The position numbers and the translations under genes are program-made. Of a stretch of DNA of 64,000 bases, positions 53,501 through 60,919 are shown in pieces (the first letter of the stretch is position 1; every line of letters starts with the position of its first letter). The notes under the pieces were generated by a model, which made no database searches, was not told the origin of the DNA, and saw nothing but the letters and a program-made list of their open reading frames with translations. The stretch is from Shewanella psychromarinicola (lineage in GTDB: Bacteria > Pseudomonadota > Gammaproteobacteria > Enterobacterales > Shewanellaceae), in the NCBI RefSeq assembly GCF_003855155.1, contig NZ_CP034073.1, positions 1-64,000 of the forward strand. The letters run 5' to 3'.

Positions 53501-54770
53501 GTTAATCACTGGGGTGAGCGCCGAAGACATTGCCGCCATGGCAAAAATGATCGGCACCGCTAACAAAACCGCCTTGTATTATGCAATGGGAATTACCCAA
53601 CATACTTCAGGTTATGACAATGTCGTGTCCACTTCTAACTTACAGTTACTGTGCGGCAACATCGGCGTAAGCGGCGCGGGACTGAATCCATTGCGCGGCC
53701 AAAGCAATGTTCAAGGCGCTTGTGATATGGGGGCGTTACCCGACTTTTATCCCGGTTACCAGAAAAACAATAATCCCGTCAATAACGCTAAATTTGCCAA
53801 CGCATGGGGAAATACTTCGCTGCCGTCAGAACCAGGACTGGCGGCGACTGAAATCATGCAGGCTATTGTTAAAGGCAAACTAGATGCACTTTATGTATTG
53901 GGTGAAAATCCGGTACTAAGCGATCCGGATCAAGCCCATGTGATAGCAGCACTGTCAAAAATCAACTTTATGATTGTGCAAGATATCTTTTTAACCGAAA
54001 CCGCCCAGATGGCCCATGTGGTATTACCCGCAACCGCCTTTGCGGAAAAAGATGGCCATTTCACTAACACCGAACGTCGAGTACAACAGTTACGCGTGGC
54101 ATTAACGCCACCGGGTGAGGCGATTGTAGACTGGAAAATTATCCAAATGATTGCCAACACCCTGGGTGCCGATTGGCACTACCACAGCACAAAAGATATT
54201 TGGCAAGAAATTAACCAGCTCACGCCACAATATCAGGGCCTGACTTGGCAACGACTTGAACACAAGGTAGATGGTTTACAGTGGCCATGTTTTGATGAAA
54301 ACCATCCTGGCACACCGATTTTGCATACCGAGACGTTTTTGCGCGGCAAAGGTAGAATGATCCCGGTGAGTTATCGTCTGCCCGCCGAAATGCCAGATAG
54401 CGAGTATCCATTAATCCTGTCAACAGGTCGCTTGCTGGAGCAATTCCATACCGGCACCATGACACGCAAAACACCTGAACTCGATATTAAAGGTTCACCC
54501 AGAGTGATGATTTCTGTTTATGATGCAGAGCAGTTAGGCGTGGGTAACGGTGATATGTTAAAACTCAGTACCCGCCGAGGTGAAATAGAAATAGCCGCCT
54601 TTGTGACTAAACGAGCCCAAGTAGGGGTATTATTTTTACCCTTCCACTTTGCCGAAGCCGCAGCCAATAAACTGACCATCAATGCATTGGATCCTATCGC
54701 TAAGATCCCCGAGTTTAAAGTGTGTGCCGTTAAAGCTGAAAAGTCACTGCAACCAAGCACTATGGTCTAG
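50565..54770 (+). CDS. fdhA: Giant formate dehydrogenase: ferredoxin + GltD-like flavoprotein + molybdopterin subunit
   Basis: 1401 residues in one chain. 1-85: 2Fe-2S ferredoxin-like part. About 100-180: Fer4_20 domain with CEAPCQTACPAGVDVQ. About 195-510: GltD-like FAD/NAD(P)H module (IAIIGSGPAGLTAGYYLS, KVAVIGGGNTAIDCARTAV near 325). 625-705: two 4Fe-4S sets (CISCAACVEAC, CVQCGNCVQVCP). From 720: a molybdopterin subunit (CTYCGVGCRVEL) with the Mo-ligand as Cys in CARLCHSSSVAG (about 847), so no selenocysteine, and the pterin-dinucleotide domain LSTGRLLEQFHTGTMTRKTP near 1284. It probably oxidises formate and reduces NAD(P). No fdhB or fdhD nearby. Ribosome site AAAGGCCTTGCA. A CTAG array follows. 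Confidence 0.9.
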   Translation: MIDITIDGTTLSLPQTNNLLKAAIDAGINIPSLCDFSHNQEKQHCNLCQVQIKNHDGSLRCVRACETPLEAGLDVITKSSYLSKIRQQALKDILSDHFADCEAPCQTACPAGVDVQSYLYHIGRGDHKEAVKVIKKTLPLPLSIGRVCPAFCEAECSRGLVDEPVAIRQLKRHAADLDLHDLESYVPPKAPATNKRIAIIGSGPAGLTAGYYLSNNGHDVTIMESAPKAGGWLRYGIPEYRLPKDILDKEIELLTRNGLKIQTGVALGRDTNLTELVANYDAVCLAIGAQKAVPMNYPGSDLKGCYLGVDYLRDYCTDKKLITGKKVAVIGGGNTAIDCARTAVRDGADVSLIYRRSRDEMPAEPYEIHEAEVEGVKFHFLTNPIENHSDSQGQVKSVTFAKMALGEPDASGRRSPKATGETFEEAFDTVIPAVSQKVDLAFLDQPENQIDSGHIALTRWHTFLGCEQTMSAGVEKLFVIGDSRTGPSTAVAAVADGRKAAEAIEGLLTEGLTCHLEPAAFNSIKAKKTSSLSAELYPDTAKRPRLKMPELNQLNRALNFAEVELGFIPDAAMKEAMRCLECACQANTDCQLRDYATEYKVDGKALDQSQARKFKVDNSAPFITFDANRCISCAACVEACHQQSGHNVISFEPNSYQALPNATAAISRNAPRVGFTASMSDSDCVQCGNCVQVCPTGALVDARDKTQGRDIALTKTSTVCTYCGVGCRVELHVDQSKNHVMRVTGDSHSLVNEGMLCVKGRSGFDFLNSPKRLTTPLIRKNGQLQPASWAEALGYIAEQLQPIKDAAGPSKFAALSSAKCTNEENYLMQKFTRSIMGTNSIDHCARLCHSSSVAGLSDTIGGGAMTNDIPSIKDSDVIFIIGSDTTTAHPIIASHIKRAVNQHGARLIVADPKKTTIADSANLYVSHKPGTDVMLLNAIMQQIIIHDWQDMEYINKRIEDYQLLKQEVMKPDYNLVNAALITGVSAEDIAAMAKMIGTANKTALYYAMGITQHTSGYDNVVSTSNLQLLCGNIGVSGAGLNPLRGQSNVQGACDMGALPDFYPGYQKNNNPVNNAKFANAWGNTSLPSEPGLAATEIMQAIVKGKLDALYVLGENPVLSDPDQAHVIAALSKINFMIVQDIFLTETAQMAHVVLPATAFAEKDGHFTNTERRVQQLRVALTPPGEAIVDWKIIQMIANTLGADWHYHSTKDIWQEINQLTPQYQGLTWQRLEHKVDGLQWPCFDENHPGTPILHTETFLRGKGRMIPVSYRLPAEMPDSEYPLILSTGRLLEQFHTGTMTRKTPELDIKGSPRVMISVYDAEQLGVGNGDMLKLSTRRGEIEIAAFVTKRAQVGVLFLPFHFAEAAANKLTINALDPIAKIPEFKVCAVKAEKSLQPSTMV

Positions 54771-54786
54771 GTCTAACCGCACGTGT

Positions 54787-55010
54787 CTTAGCAAGTGCCT
54801 AGAACGCTACGCTGCTAGGACGCTTCGCGGCTAGAGTCTATAAAATCTTAGCAAGTGCCTAGGACGCTTCGCGGCTAGAGGCTATAAAATCTTAGCAAGT
54901 GCCTAGAACGCTGCGCTACTAGGACGCTTCGCGGCTAGAGGCTATAAAATCTTAGCAAGTGCCTAGAGCGCTACGCTGCTAGGACGCTTCGCGGCTAGAG
55001 GCTATAAAAT
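54787..55010. repeat. CTAG leader modules, four copies (60-bp, one shortened to 44)
   Basis: Units begin CTTAGCAAGTGCCTAG and end GGCTAGAGGCTATAAAAT. They start at 54787, 54847 (16 bases shorter), 54891 and 54951. The middle holds GCTACGCTGCTAGGACGCTT. The same end module precedes the 37-bp array at 1839-1890, and a diverged copy lies at 5764-5810. Confidence 0.95.
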
Positions 55011-55215
55011 CTTAGCAGCGAAGCTGTCCCTAGCAGCGAAGCGATACTAGCAGTGACGAAGTCACGCCCTAGCAGCGAAGCGACCCTAGCAGTGACGAAG
55101 TCACGCCCTAGCAGCGAAGCGACCCTAGCAGTGACGAAGTCACGCTCTAGCAGCGAAGCGATACTAGCAGTGACGAAGTCACGCCCTAGCAGCGAAGCGA
55201 CCCTAGCAGGACGCC
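55011..55215. repeat. CTAG/hairpin array, 39-bp unit, four full copies
   Basis: After a transition (55011-55029), 39-bp units start at 55030, 55069, 55108 and 55147, with a fifth partial at 55186. Each has CTAGCA-GCGAAGC and CTAGCA-GTGAC-GAA-GTCAC. Compared with the array at 1.9 kb, the second stem has changed from GACC/GGTC to GTGAC/GTCAC while the CTAG feet and the GAA loop stay fixed. The unit is a multiple of three, producing a spurious 13-residue repeat frame that I reject as a gene. Confidence 0.95.
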
Positions 55216-55232
55216 AACGAAGTCATGATTGC

Positions 55233-56090
55233 TTAGCGCAACAATAACAATGGAATATGACTTTTACTGATCATCCGTGTCGTGTTGCTGCCTACAAAAA
55301 ATTCACGAATACGTGAATGACCATAAGCACCCATGACCATTAAATCAATTTGGTTTGCTAGTTGGTAAGCTTCAAGGGCGATTTGCACCTCTCCCTGACA
55401 AACCGCTGTTGTCACCTCAAAACCTGCCTCGGTAAGAGATTCTGCAACCAAGGTCAATTCGGTCATTGCTTGAGATTGATGGTCAGATGCCATCACCAAA
55501 TGGCATTCGAGCCCTTCAAGTAGTGGACTGCTTACCACTCGATTAAGGACTGTTTTAGAGGTCTCACTACCATCGTAGGCAATCATAAAACGTGTTGGTA
55601 TTTGAAACTCAGCCATGACAACTAAAATAGGCTGTTTAAGAGTTCGAATAACACTTTCTAAATGAGTTCCAATCGCCTGCGCCTGATCTTGATGTTGCTC
55701 TCCTTGACGCCCGATAACCACGAGTCTGGCATCGGATTCTTGCTCTAGCAGCGTTTCAACCAAATCCCCATGCCGCTGTAGCGTTTCAACCACAACTAAA
55801 GGTTGTGCGTCAATAATGCGCGTTTTGGCATCTTGAAGCATATATTTGCCTTGTTCGAGTGCAAGCTTGCTCATGCGCCCTTCAAGTTCAACCATTTCAG
55901 CAAGTAGATGTTCTCGGCTACCAAGGCCAATATTTCCCGACAGGTTTAACTCTGTAGGATAGCCCGATTTATCCAATACATGTAGTAAGGTTACTGGGGC
56001 ATCTAACTGCATGGCCGCCCATCCACTGGCATCGGATACGGCGAGTGTGGCTTTTGAACCATCGATACAGGCAATCACATTTGTCATCAT
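55233..56090 (-). CDS. Tandem universal stress protein
   Basis: 285 residues with two Usp domains. Domain 1 begins MMTNVIACIDGSKATLAVSD and has VVIGRQGEQHQ; domain 2 begins RFMIAYDGSETSKTVLNRVV and ends MVMGAYGHSRIREFFVGSNT, the G-x2-G-x9-G(S/T) nucleotide-binding type, followed by RMISKSHIPLLLLR. It should bind ATP and assist stress survival, like UspE-type tandem proteins. It is the second gene after the SulP transporter, 29 bases apart, with AAGGATAATA before its ATG. Such SulP-Usp pairs may couple anion transport to energy state. Confidence 0.92.
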   Translation of the reverse strand: MMTNVIACIDGSKATLAVSDASGWAAMQLDAPVTLLHVLDKSGYPTELNLSGNIGLGSREHLLAEMVELEGRMSKLALEQGKYMLQDAKTRIIDAQPLVVVETLQRHGDLVETLLEQESDARLVVIGRQGEQHQDQAQAIGTHLESVIRTLKQPILVVMAEFQIPTRFMIAYDGSETSKTVLNRVVSSPLLEGLECHLVMASDHQSQAMTELTLVAESLTEAGFEVTTAVCQGEVQIALEAYQLANQIDLMVMGAYGHSRIREFFVGSNTTRMISKSHIPLLLLR

Positions 56091-56119
56091 TATTATCCTT
56101 TTATGCTGTTGCTATGGGC

Positions 56120-57610
56120 TTAGTGACCAGACATTATGTTTTCAACGTCTTCAGGCTTATCATGCACACCAAATTTATCCACAATGGTCGCACTTGCTTC
56201 GTTAAGACCAATCAATTCAACTTCAGTCCCCTCTCGGCGGAATTTAATCACCACCTTATCGAGTGCCGATACGGCAGTAATATCCCAAAAATGTGCTTGA
56301 GATAAATCAATGGTGACCTTATCGACCACTTCTCTGAAATCAAATGAATCAACAAATTTTTCAGCTGAGGCAAAAAATACCTGTCCGACAATTTGATAAT
56401 GACGCTCAGCTTCGGCTGTCGTCGAGGTGCTCTTAACAACCATGAAACGGCCAACTTTATTGGCAAAGAATAGCGACGCGAGTAACACGCCAACAAATAC
56501 TCCAATGGCTAAATTATGGGTTGCCACGACAACAACTACTGTGGCGACCATCACAAGGTTAGTCGATAAAGGATGATGTTTAAGATTACGAATAGAATCC
56601 CAAGAGAAGGTTCCTATAGACACCATGATCATCACGGCAACGAGTGCGGCCATAGGGATCATTTTTAACCATTCACCCAAAAATACGATTAACACTAATA
56701 GGAAAATACCCGCTGAAAAGGTCGACAAACGTCCACGACCGCCAGATTTAACATTGATAATTGATTGACCGATCATGGCACAACCCGCCATTCCGCCCAG
56801 TAAACCGGCACCGATATTGGCAATACCCTGCCCTTTACATTCGCGGTTTTTATCGCTTGGCGTATCGGTTAAGTCATCAACAATGGTGGCAGTCATCATC
56901 GATTCTAATAAACCAACAACAGCCAGTCCTGCAGAATAAGGAAAGATAATCATCAAGGTTTCAAACGTTAACGGCACATCAGGCCAAAGGAAAATAGGTA
57001 ACGTATCAGGAAGTTGCCCCATATCACCGACAGTACGGATATCTAAACCAATAAACGCAGCAAACACAGTTAGCGCGACAATACACACTAAGGGCGAAGG
57101 CAGCGATTTACCAATCACAGGAATTAATGGAAATAAGTAAATGATACCCAGGCCTGCTGCTGTCATGGCGTACACATGCCAAGTCACATCAGTGAGTTCA
57201 GGCAACTGAGCCATAAAGATTAAAATGGCTAACGCATTCACAAAACCCGTCACCACCGACCGCGAGACAAAACGCATCAAACTGCCAAGCTTTAAGTAAC
57301 CTGCCGCAATTTGGAGTATGCCCGTCAATAGAGTCGCTGCTAATAAATACTCAAGACCTTGTTCTTTAACTAAGGTCACCATCAATAGTGCCATTGCACC
57401 CGTGGCAGCAGAAATCATTCCCGGACGACCACCCGTAAAAGAAATCACCACAGCGATACAGAACGAAGCGTACAGGCCAACCTTAGGATCAACCCCAGCA
57501 ATAATAGAAAAGGCAATCGCCTCAGGAATTAACGCTAGCGCAACGACAATACCGGCTAACAGATCTCCACGGATGTTCGAGAACCACTCTTTTTTCATGC
57601 TTTGTATCAT
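56120..57610 (-). CDS. SulP-family anion transporter with STAS domain
   Basis: 496 residues. About ten or more membrane helices with the signature [20 protein letters not shown] and [14 protein letters not shown] in the N-terminal half, and [20 protein letters not shown] after residue 255. A C-terminal STAS domain (about 390-495) contains [20 protein letters not shown]. SulP proteins move sulphate, bicarbonate or dicarboxylates, and substrate is not readable; the marine setting makes bicarbonate or sulphate plausible. In operon with the tandem Usp. The start may be 57610 or the ATG at 57598 (MKKEWF). Confidence 0.9.
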   Translation of the reverse strand: MIQSMKKEWFSNIRGDLLAGIVVALALIPEAIAFSIIAGVDPKVGLYASFCIAVVISFTGGRPGMISAATGAMALLMVTLVKEQGLEYLLAATLLTGILQIAAGYLKLGSLMRFVSRSVVTGFVNALAILIFMAQLPELTDVTWHVYAMTAAGLGIIYLFPLIPVIGKSLPSPLVCIVALTVFAAFIGLDIRTVGDMGQLPDTLPIFLWPDVPLTFETLMIIFPYSAGLAVVGLLESMMTATIVDDLTDTPSDKNRECKGQGIANIGAGLLGGMAGCAMIGQSIINVKSGGRGRLSTFSAGIFLLVLIVFLGEWLKMIPMAALVAVMIMVSIGTFSWDSIRNLKHHPLSTNLVMVATVVVVVATHNLAIGVFVGVLLASLFFANKVGRFMVVKSTSTTAEAERHYQIVGQVFFASAEKFVDSFDFREVVDKVTIDLSQAHFWDITAVSALDKVVIKFRREGTEVELIGLNEASATIVDKFGVHDKPEDVENIMSGH

Positions 57611-58212
57611 GTATTTTACTCTGTTTAAATTTTGGCCAATATATCAACAACATAAGCTAACGCTCGATCTATATCTGCGTGTCACCAGTGAAATTAACTC
57701 ATTAATACGACAAAATGATATTGGATAATGAGATACGACAAAAACTACCAAGAAGGCAGCGATTACGGACGGATCTAAGCGATCCAAATAGGGAAGGAAA
57801 TACTAATGCGGCTAGTGCTCATTAATGAAAAAAACCTCGCTATTTTGGTGTTAATTAGGTTTAACATTAATTACACAAGCACTCTATAAAAAGTGCTGGC
57901 GGCAGTATAAAGGGTTGTTTAAGCAAAATCAAAGAGCGTAAAAGTAACCTTGCAGACGCTTTTACTAAATGACTGTCTCGTCAGGGCTGTATAAAGTGCC
58001 ACAAGATATTGATAGCTCAGGTCTAGTTTCATTGAGACAGATGTTGCAAATCGATAGAAAATGATAGTAAGAAAAGCTTTAACCCAGTTTTAGATTTACC
58101 ATAACAAACTAACCAAACCAATTAGTCTCGCCGATTAATTGTTGCGAGACTAGTATGTAGTCTATCAATAAAGCGCTTAGTATTTAGAAGGCTCACGCAT
58201 CGTTGCCGCTAC
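57611..58212. other. Gene-free region with a perfect 9-bp inverted repeat
   Basis: No gene seen. At 58123-58152 TAGTCTCGC and GCGAGACTA form a perfect 9-pair stem with a 12-base loop, without a T run. Because nearby genes point away to the left and the next small gene comes from the right, it might end transcription or belong to an unknown small RNA. Confidence 0.45.
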
Positions 58213-58425
58213 TCAATGATCTCCATTTAAGAGAGTGGCGACTTCTGAATAGTTTTCTTTTATGTCTAACAATAGCGCACCTGCATAATGGCTATCTTTA
58301 AATGTAGGCTAAACAAGTTTGCATCCGATGACCCATGTACCCGCGTTCGTCATCTGATTATCTAAGGTATTGAAACAGGTAGAATTAGCAATAAATGCTT
58401 TAACAAAGCTTCTGATTTTTATTGA
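58213..58425 (-). pseudogene. Possible decayed 3' continuation of the neighbouring gene
   Basis: In the same frame and directly after the stop of the small gene ending at 58426 the minus strand reads IRSFVKAFIANSTCFNTLDN, a stop after 38 codons, then PTFKDSHYAGALLLDIKENY and a final stop at 58213. The composition looks protein-like, and there are only two stops in 71 codons of AT-rich DNA. It may be a decayed tail or just chance; no family recognised. Confidence 0.25.
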
Positions 58426-58713
58426 TTAAAAACCATAATATGCAGGCGCTAAATAAATAATCTCAGCTTCACGGGTTTGAAACACGGTCTCAATTTTTTG
58501 AGTTTTTTCATTAATCAGTCGATATGCAAATTGATGCGTTAAACGCTTTTTTTCAATAGGATCGTTTTGAGCATCTAATTCAACTAAATGTACTGATATT
58601 AACGTCTTGGGTTCATTTTCAGCATTATCCTGAGCGCTTACATTTGCTGATAACACAAATGTAGCAGCACACAATAACAATTGACTGCCGAACAATGTTG
58701 AATTGAAAACCAC
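58426..58713 (-). CDS. Hypothetical small exported protein
   Basis: 95 residues from GTG 58713, which has a clear AAGGAGAG six bases upstream; the longer upstream frame lacks any such site. Residues 1-28 form a signal peptide (VFNSTLFGSQLLLCAATFVL, cleavage likely after NVSAQ). The mature part is about 67 residues, charged (DPIEKKRLTHQFAYRLINEK) and ends YLAPAYYGF. No family recognised. The following 71 codons in the same frame may be its decayed continuation, so this gene may itself be truncated. Confidence 0.6.
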   Translation of the reverse strand: MVFNSTLFGSQLLLCAATFVLSANVSAQDNAENEPKTLISVHLVELDAQNDPIEKKRLTHQFAYRLINEKTQKIETVFQTREAEIIYLAPAYYGF

Positions 58714-58963
58714 GTTAACTCTCCTTGTTGATAAAACAAAACAACTTAAATCGCATAGCGCTATTAACTCAAGCATAATGTAATAATCATGCTATATCTG
58801 CAGAAGGGTAAGCGGTAAAGCATTAGGTCGTTAGTGCCTTAAAACCGCATCTTCATCAGGGATTTAAAAACTAACCAACCCTGCGCTAAACTTGCCATTT
58901 TGCTCAATTATCGGTACTTTTAACCCTATTGAAAGACCTAAAAATAACAACAAAGGATTACGG

Positions 58964-59806
58964 ATGGGAAACATACTTTGGGTGGCCTCTTACCCTAAAT
59001 CAGGTAATACCTGGGTGCGTGCATTTTTAGAAAACTACATTCAAAATCAAGATCTGCCCATAGACATCAATACCATGCACACCATTTCGACAGCAGAATC
59101 GGCGGCGCATCGTTATCAAGCTTATTTACCAAAAGGTAAAACCGCCACCACCGAGCTCACGTTAGAAGAAGTCAGTCTACTGCGGCCACAGGTTCAAGCC
59201 GATATTGCTCAGCAAGCTAATGGCACTACGTTTGTAAAAACCCACAACTACTTAGGCGAATATAACGGCCAGCCACTGCATAATTCTACTGTCACATCAG
59301 GAGCCATCTATGTGGTTCGTAACCCGCTAGATGTGGCAATTTCAATGGCTAATTACTTTGGTTACAGCATCGATGAGGCCATTGCTTATATGGCAGAAGA
59401 AATGACGGGTACCCCAAATGAAGCACCACATGTGCCGCAAATTATTACATCTTGGTCTATGCATGTATCTAGTTGGACAGCCGATGATGCCTCAAAGTTG
59501 ATTTTACGTTATGAAGATATTTTGGATGACCCCAAAAAAGCCTTCAGAAAAGTTGAGTCATTTTTGGGGTTGAAAAAAGATCCTCTGCGGTTAAAAAATG
59601 CCATTAAGCATTGCTCTTTTGCGCAATTAAAAGCCCAAGAAACCAAACGCGGCTTTGTGGAAAAACACGAAAATGCCAATGCTTTTTTTAGAAATGGCGC
59701 CAAACATCAGTGGAAAACAAAACTCACCGCTGAACAAGTGCAAAAAATTGTCGACACTCATTATGAACAAATGAAGCGCTTTAAGTATTTACCTGGGGGC
59801 AAGTAG
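58964..59806 (+). CDS. PAPS-dependent sulfotransferase
   Basis: 280 residues from ATG 58964 (AAAGGATTACGG upstream), which places the 5'-phosphosulphate loop SYPKSGNTWVRAF at residue 9 as usual. The 3'-phosphate site is RNPLDVAISMANYF. The catalytic His is in FVKTHNYLG, and the C-terminal GAKHQWKTKL matches the usual R/K-x-G-x-x-x-x-W end region. It transfers sulphate from PAPS to a hydroxyl or amine; acceptor unknown (small molecule or glycan). Single gene with a terminator that serves the convergent lgt too. Confidence 0.9.
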   Translation: MGNILWVASYPKSGNTWVRAFLENYIQNQDLPIDINTMHTISTAESAAHRYQAYLPKGKTATTELTLEEVSLLRPQVQADIAQQANGTTFVKTHNYLGEYNGQPLHNSTVTSGAIYVVRNPLDVAISMANYFGYSIDEAIAYMAEEMTGTPNEAPHVPQIITSWSMHVSSWTADDASKLILRYEDILDDPKKAFRKVESFLGLKKDPLRLKNAIKHCSFAQLKAQETKRGFVEKHENANAFFRNGAKHQWKTKLTAEQVQKIVDTHYEQMKRFKYLPGGK

Positions 59807-59880
59807 CCTTATTGAATAAATGGCGCTTGAAACAACTGACCTTTAAAATAAGTCACTCTTTCGCGCAATCGCGCCGATAA

Positions 59881-59916
59881 AAAATGTCCTATGGCATCAG
59901 CCATAGGACATTTTTA
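59881..59916. terminator. Bidirectional terminator between sulfotransferase and lgt
   Basis: AAAATGTCCTATGGC, ATCA, GCCATAGGACATTTTTA is a perfect stem with A and T tracts, so both convergent genes end here. Confidence 0.93.
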
Positions 59917-59962
59917 TTGGATGTTATTTAGGGTATCGAAGTGATTAATTGTATTTAAGCGC

Positions 59963-60739
59963 TTAACTGGGTTTACGGTAAGCCATGATCAGCAGCACTA
60001 CACCGGTGAGTAGAAACGGTAAGCTTAACCACTGGCCGGCACTGAGTATCGACTCATGGTAGGCCGCTTGACTCACTTTAACGCTTTCAATAGCAATACG
60101 GGCGCTAAAGACTGACACTAAAAACACACCAAAAATCGCACCGTGTTTTTGCTTCATGTTGGTATATTTATAAATGGCGTATAAGCCAATAAATATCAAT
60201 AAATAAGCAAACGATTCATACAACTGTGCAGGGTGGCGCGGTAACATATCAATCCGCTTAAAAATAATTCCCCATGGCAGAGTCGTTGGTTCGCCCAAAA
60301 TCTCTGAATTAGCAAAGTTGGCTACACGGACAAAAAAGCCAAATATCGCAGTGGCGATCGCTAAACGATCAAGCAAAAACAAAAACGGTAACTTCACTTT
60401 GCGTTGGTAGTAATACAAGCCTATTATCGCCCCGAGCCCACCACCATGGCTGGCGAGTCCGCCTTCCCAAATTGCAAAAATTTTCAGCGGATGAGCAAAG
60501 TAATAACTCGGATCGTAGAAAATACAATGGGCTAAACGCGCACCAACAATAATGCCCACCACACAATAAACCAATAGGTTATCGAGTGATTCAATATCTA
60601 AGCCTTCTTTTGTGTAAATTCGCTTCATCACCTGAAAGCCAGTCGCAATCGCTAACGCAAATAACGCCCCATACCAATGAACCTTTAACCCCATAAAAGA
60701 GATCAATACAGGGTCAAGATCCCAAATGATGTGTTCCAA
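59963..60739 (-). CDS. lgt: Prolipoprotein diacylglyceryl transferase, Bacteroidota-like type
   Basis: 258 residues, seven or so membrane helices; catalyses the first step of lipoprotein maturation (diacylglyceryl transfer from phosphatidylglycerol to the lipobox Cys). The Lgt core is present: WEGGLASHGGGLGAIIGLYY, the arginine/asparagine signature VRVANFANSEILGEPT, and ARIAIESVKVSQ in place of the usual RFFVEFFREPD. The words RHPAQLYE and the VKVSQ-GQWLSLPF ending resemble the Lgt of Bacteroidota, not of gammaproteobacteria (where I expect GRIGNFINGELWG). Transfer from that phylum is suspected. No thyA or other usual lgt neighbour is here, so a second native lgt may exist elsewhere. Confidence 0.88.
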   Translation of the reverse strand: MEHIIWDLDPVLISFMGLKVHWYGALFALAIATGFQVMKRIYTKEGLDIESLDNLLVYCVVGIIVGARLAHCIFYDPSYYFAHPLKIFAIWEGGLASHGGGLGAIIGLYYYQRKVKLPFLFLLDRLAIATAIFGFFVRVANFANSEILGEPTTLPWGIIFKRIDMLPRHPAQLYESFAYLLIFIGLYAIYKYTNMKQKHGAIFGVFLVSVFSARIAIESVKVSQAAYHESILSAGQWLSLPFLLTGVVLLIMAYRKPS

Positions 60740-60919
60740 ATTACCTACTCCAATTAATGCTGTGTTTTATCGCATTATGCTAAAACAACTTTGCTGCAGA
60801 TGATACCCAGATACGCTGCACAAGAGAAAGTTTCATTAACTAATAAACATACTGCGGCTAAATAAGGTAACATTTAGCGCTTATTGACCGTGTGCCAAAT
60901 GAATGTGTAGAGTTATCTA

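Noticed and set aside
55053..55247. 64-codon frame with a 13-residue repeat (VTKSRPSSEATLA)
   Set aside because: It is a by-product of the 39-bp repeat being a multiple of three. No ribosome site, and the same DNA family in the 37-bp array cannot encode protein.
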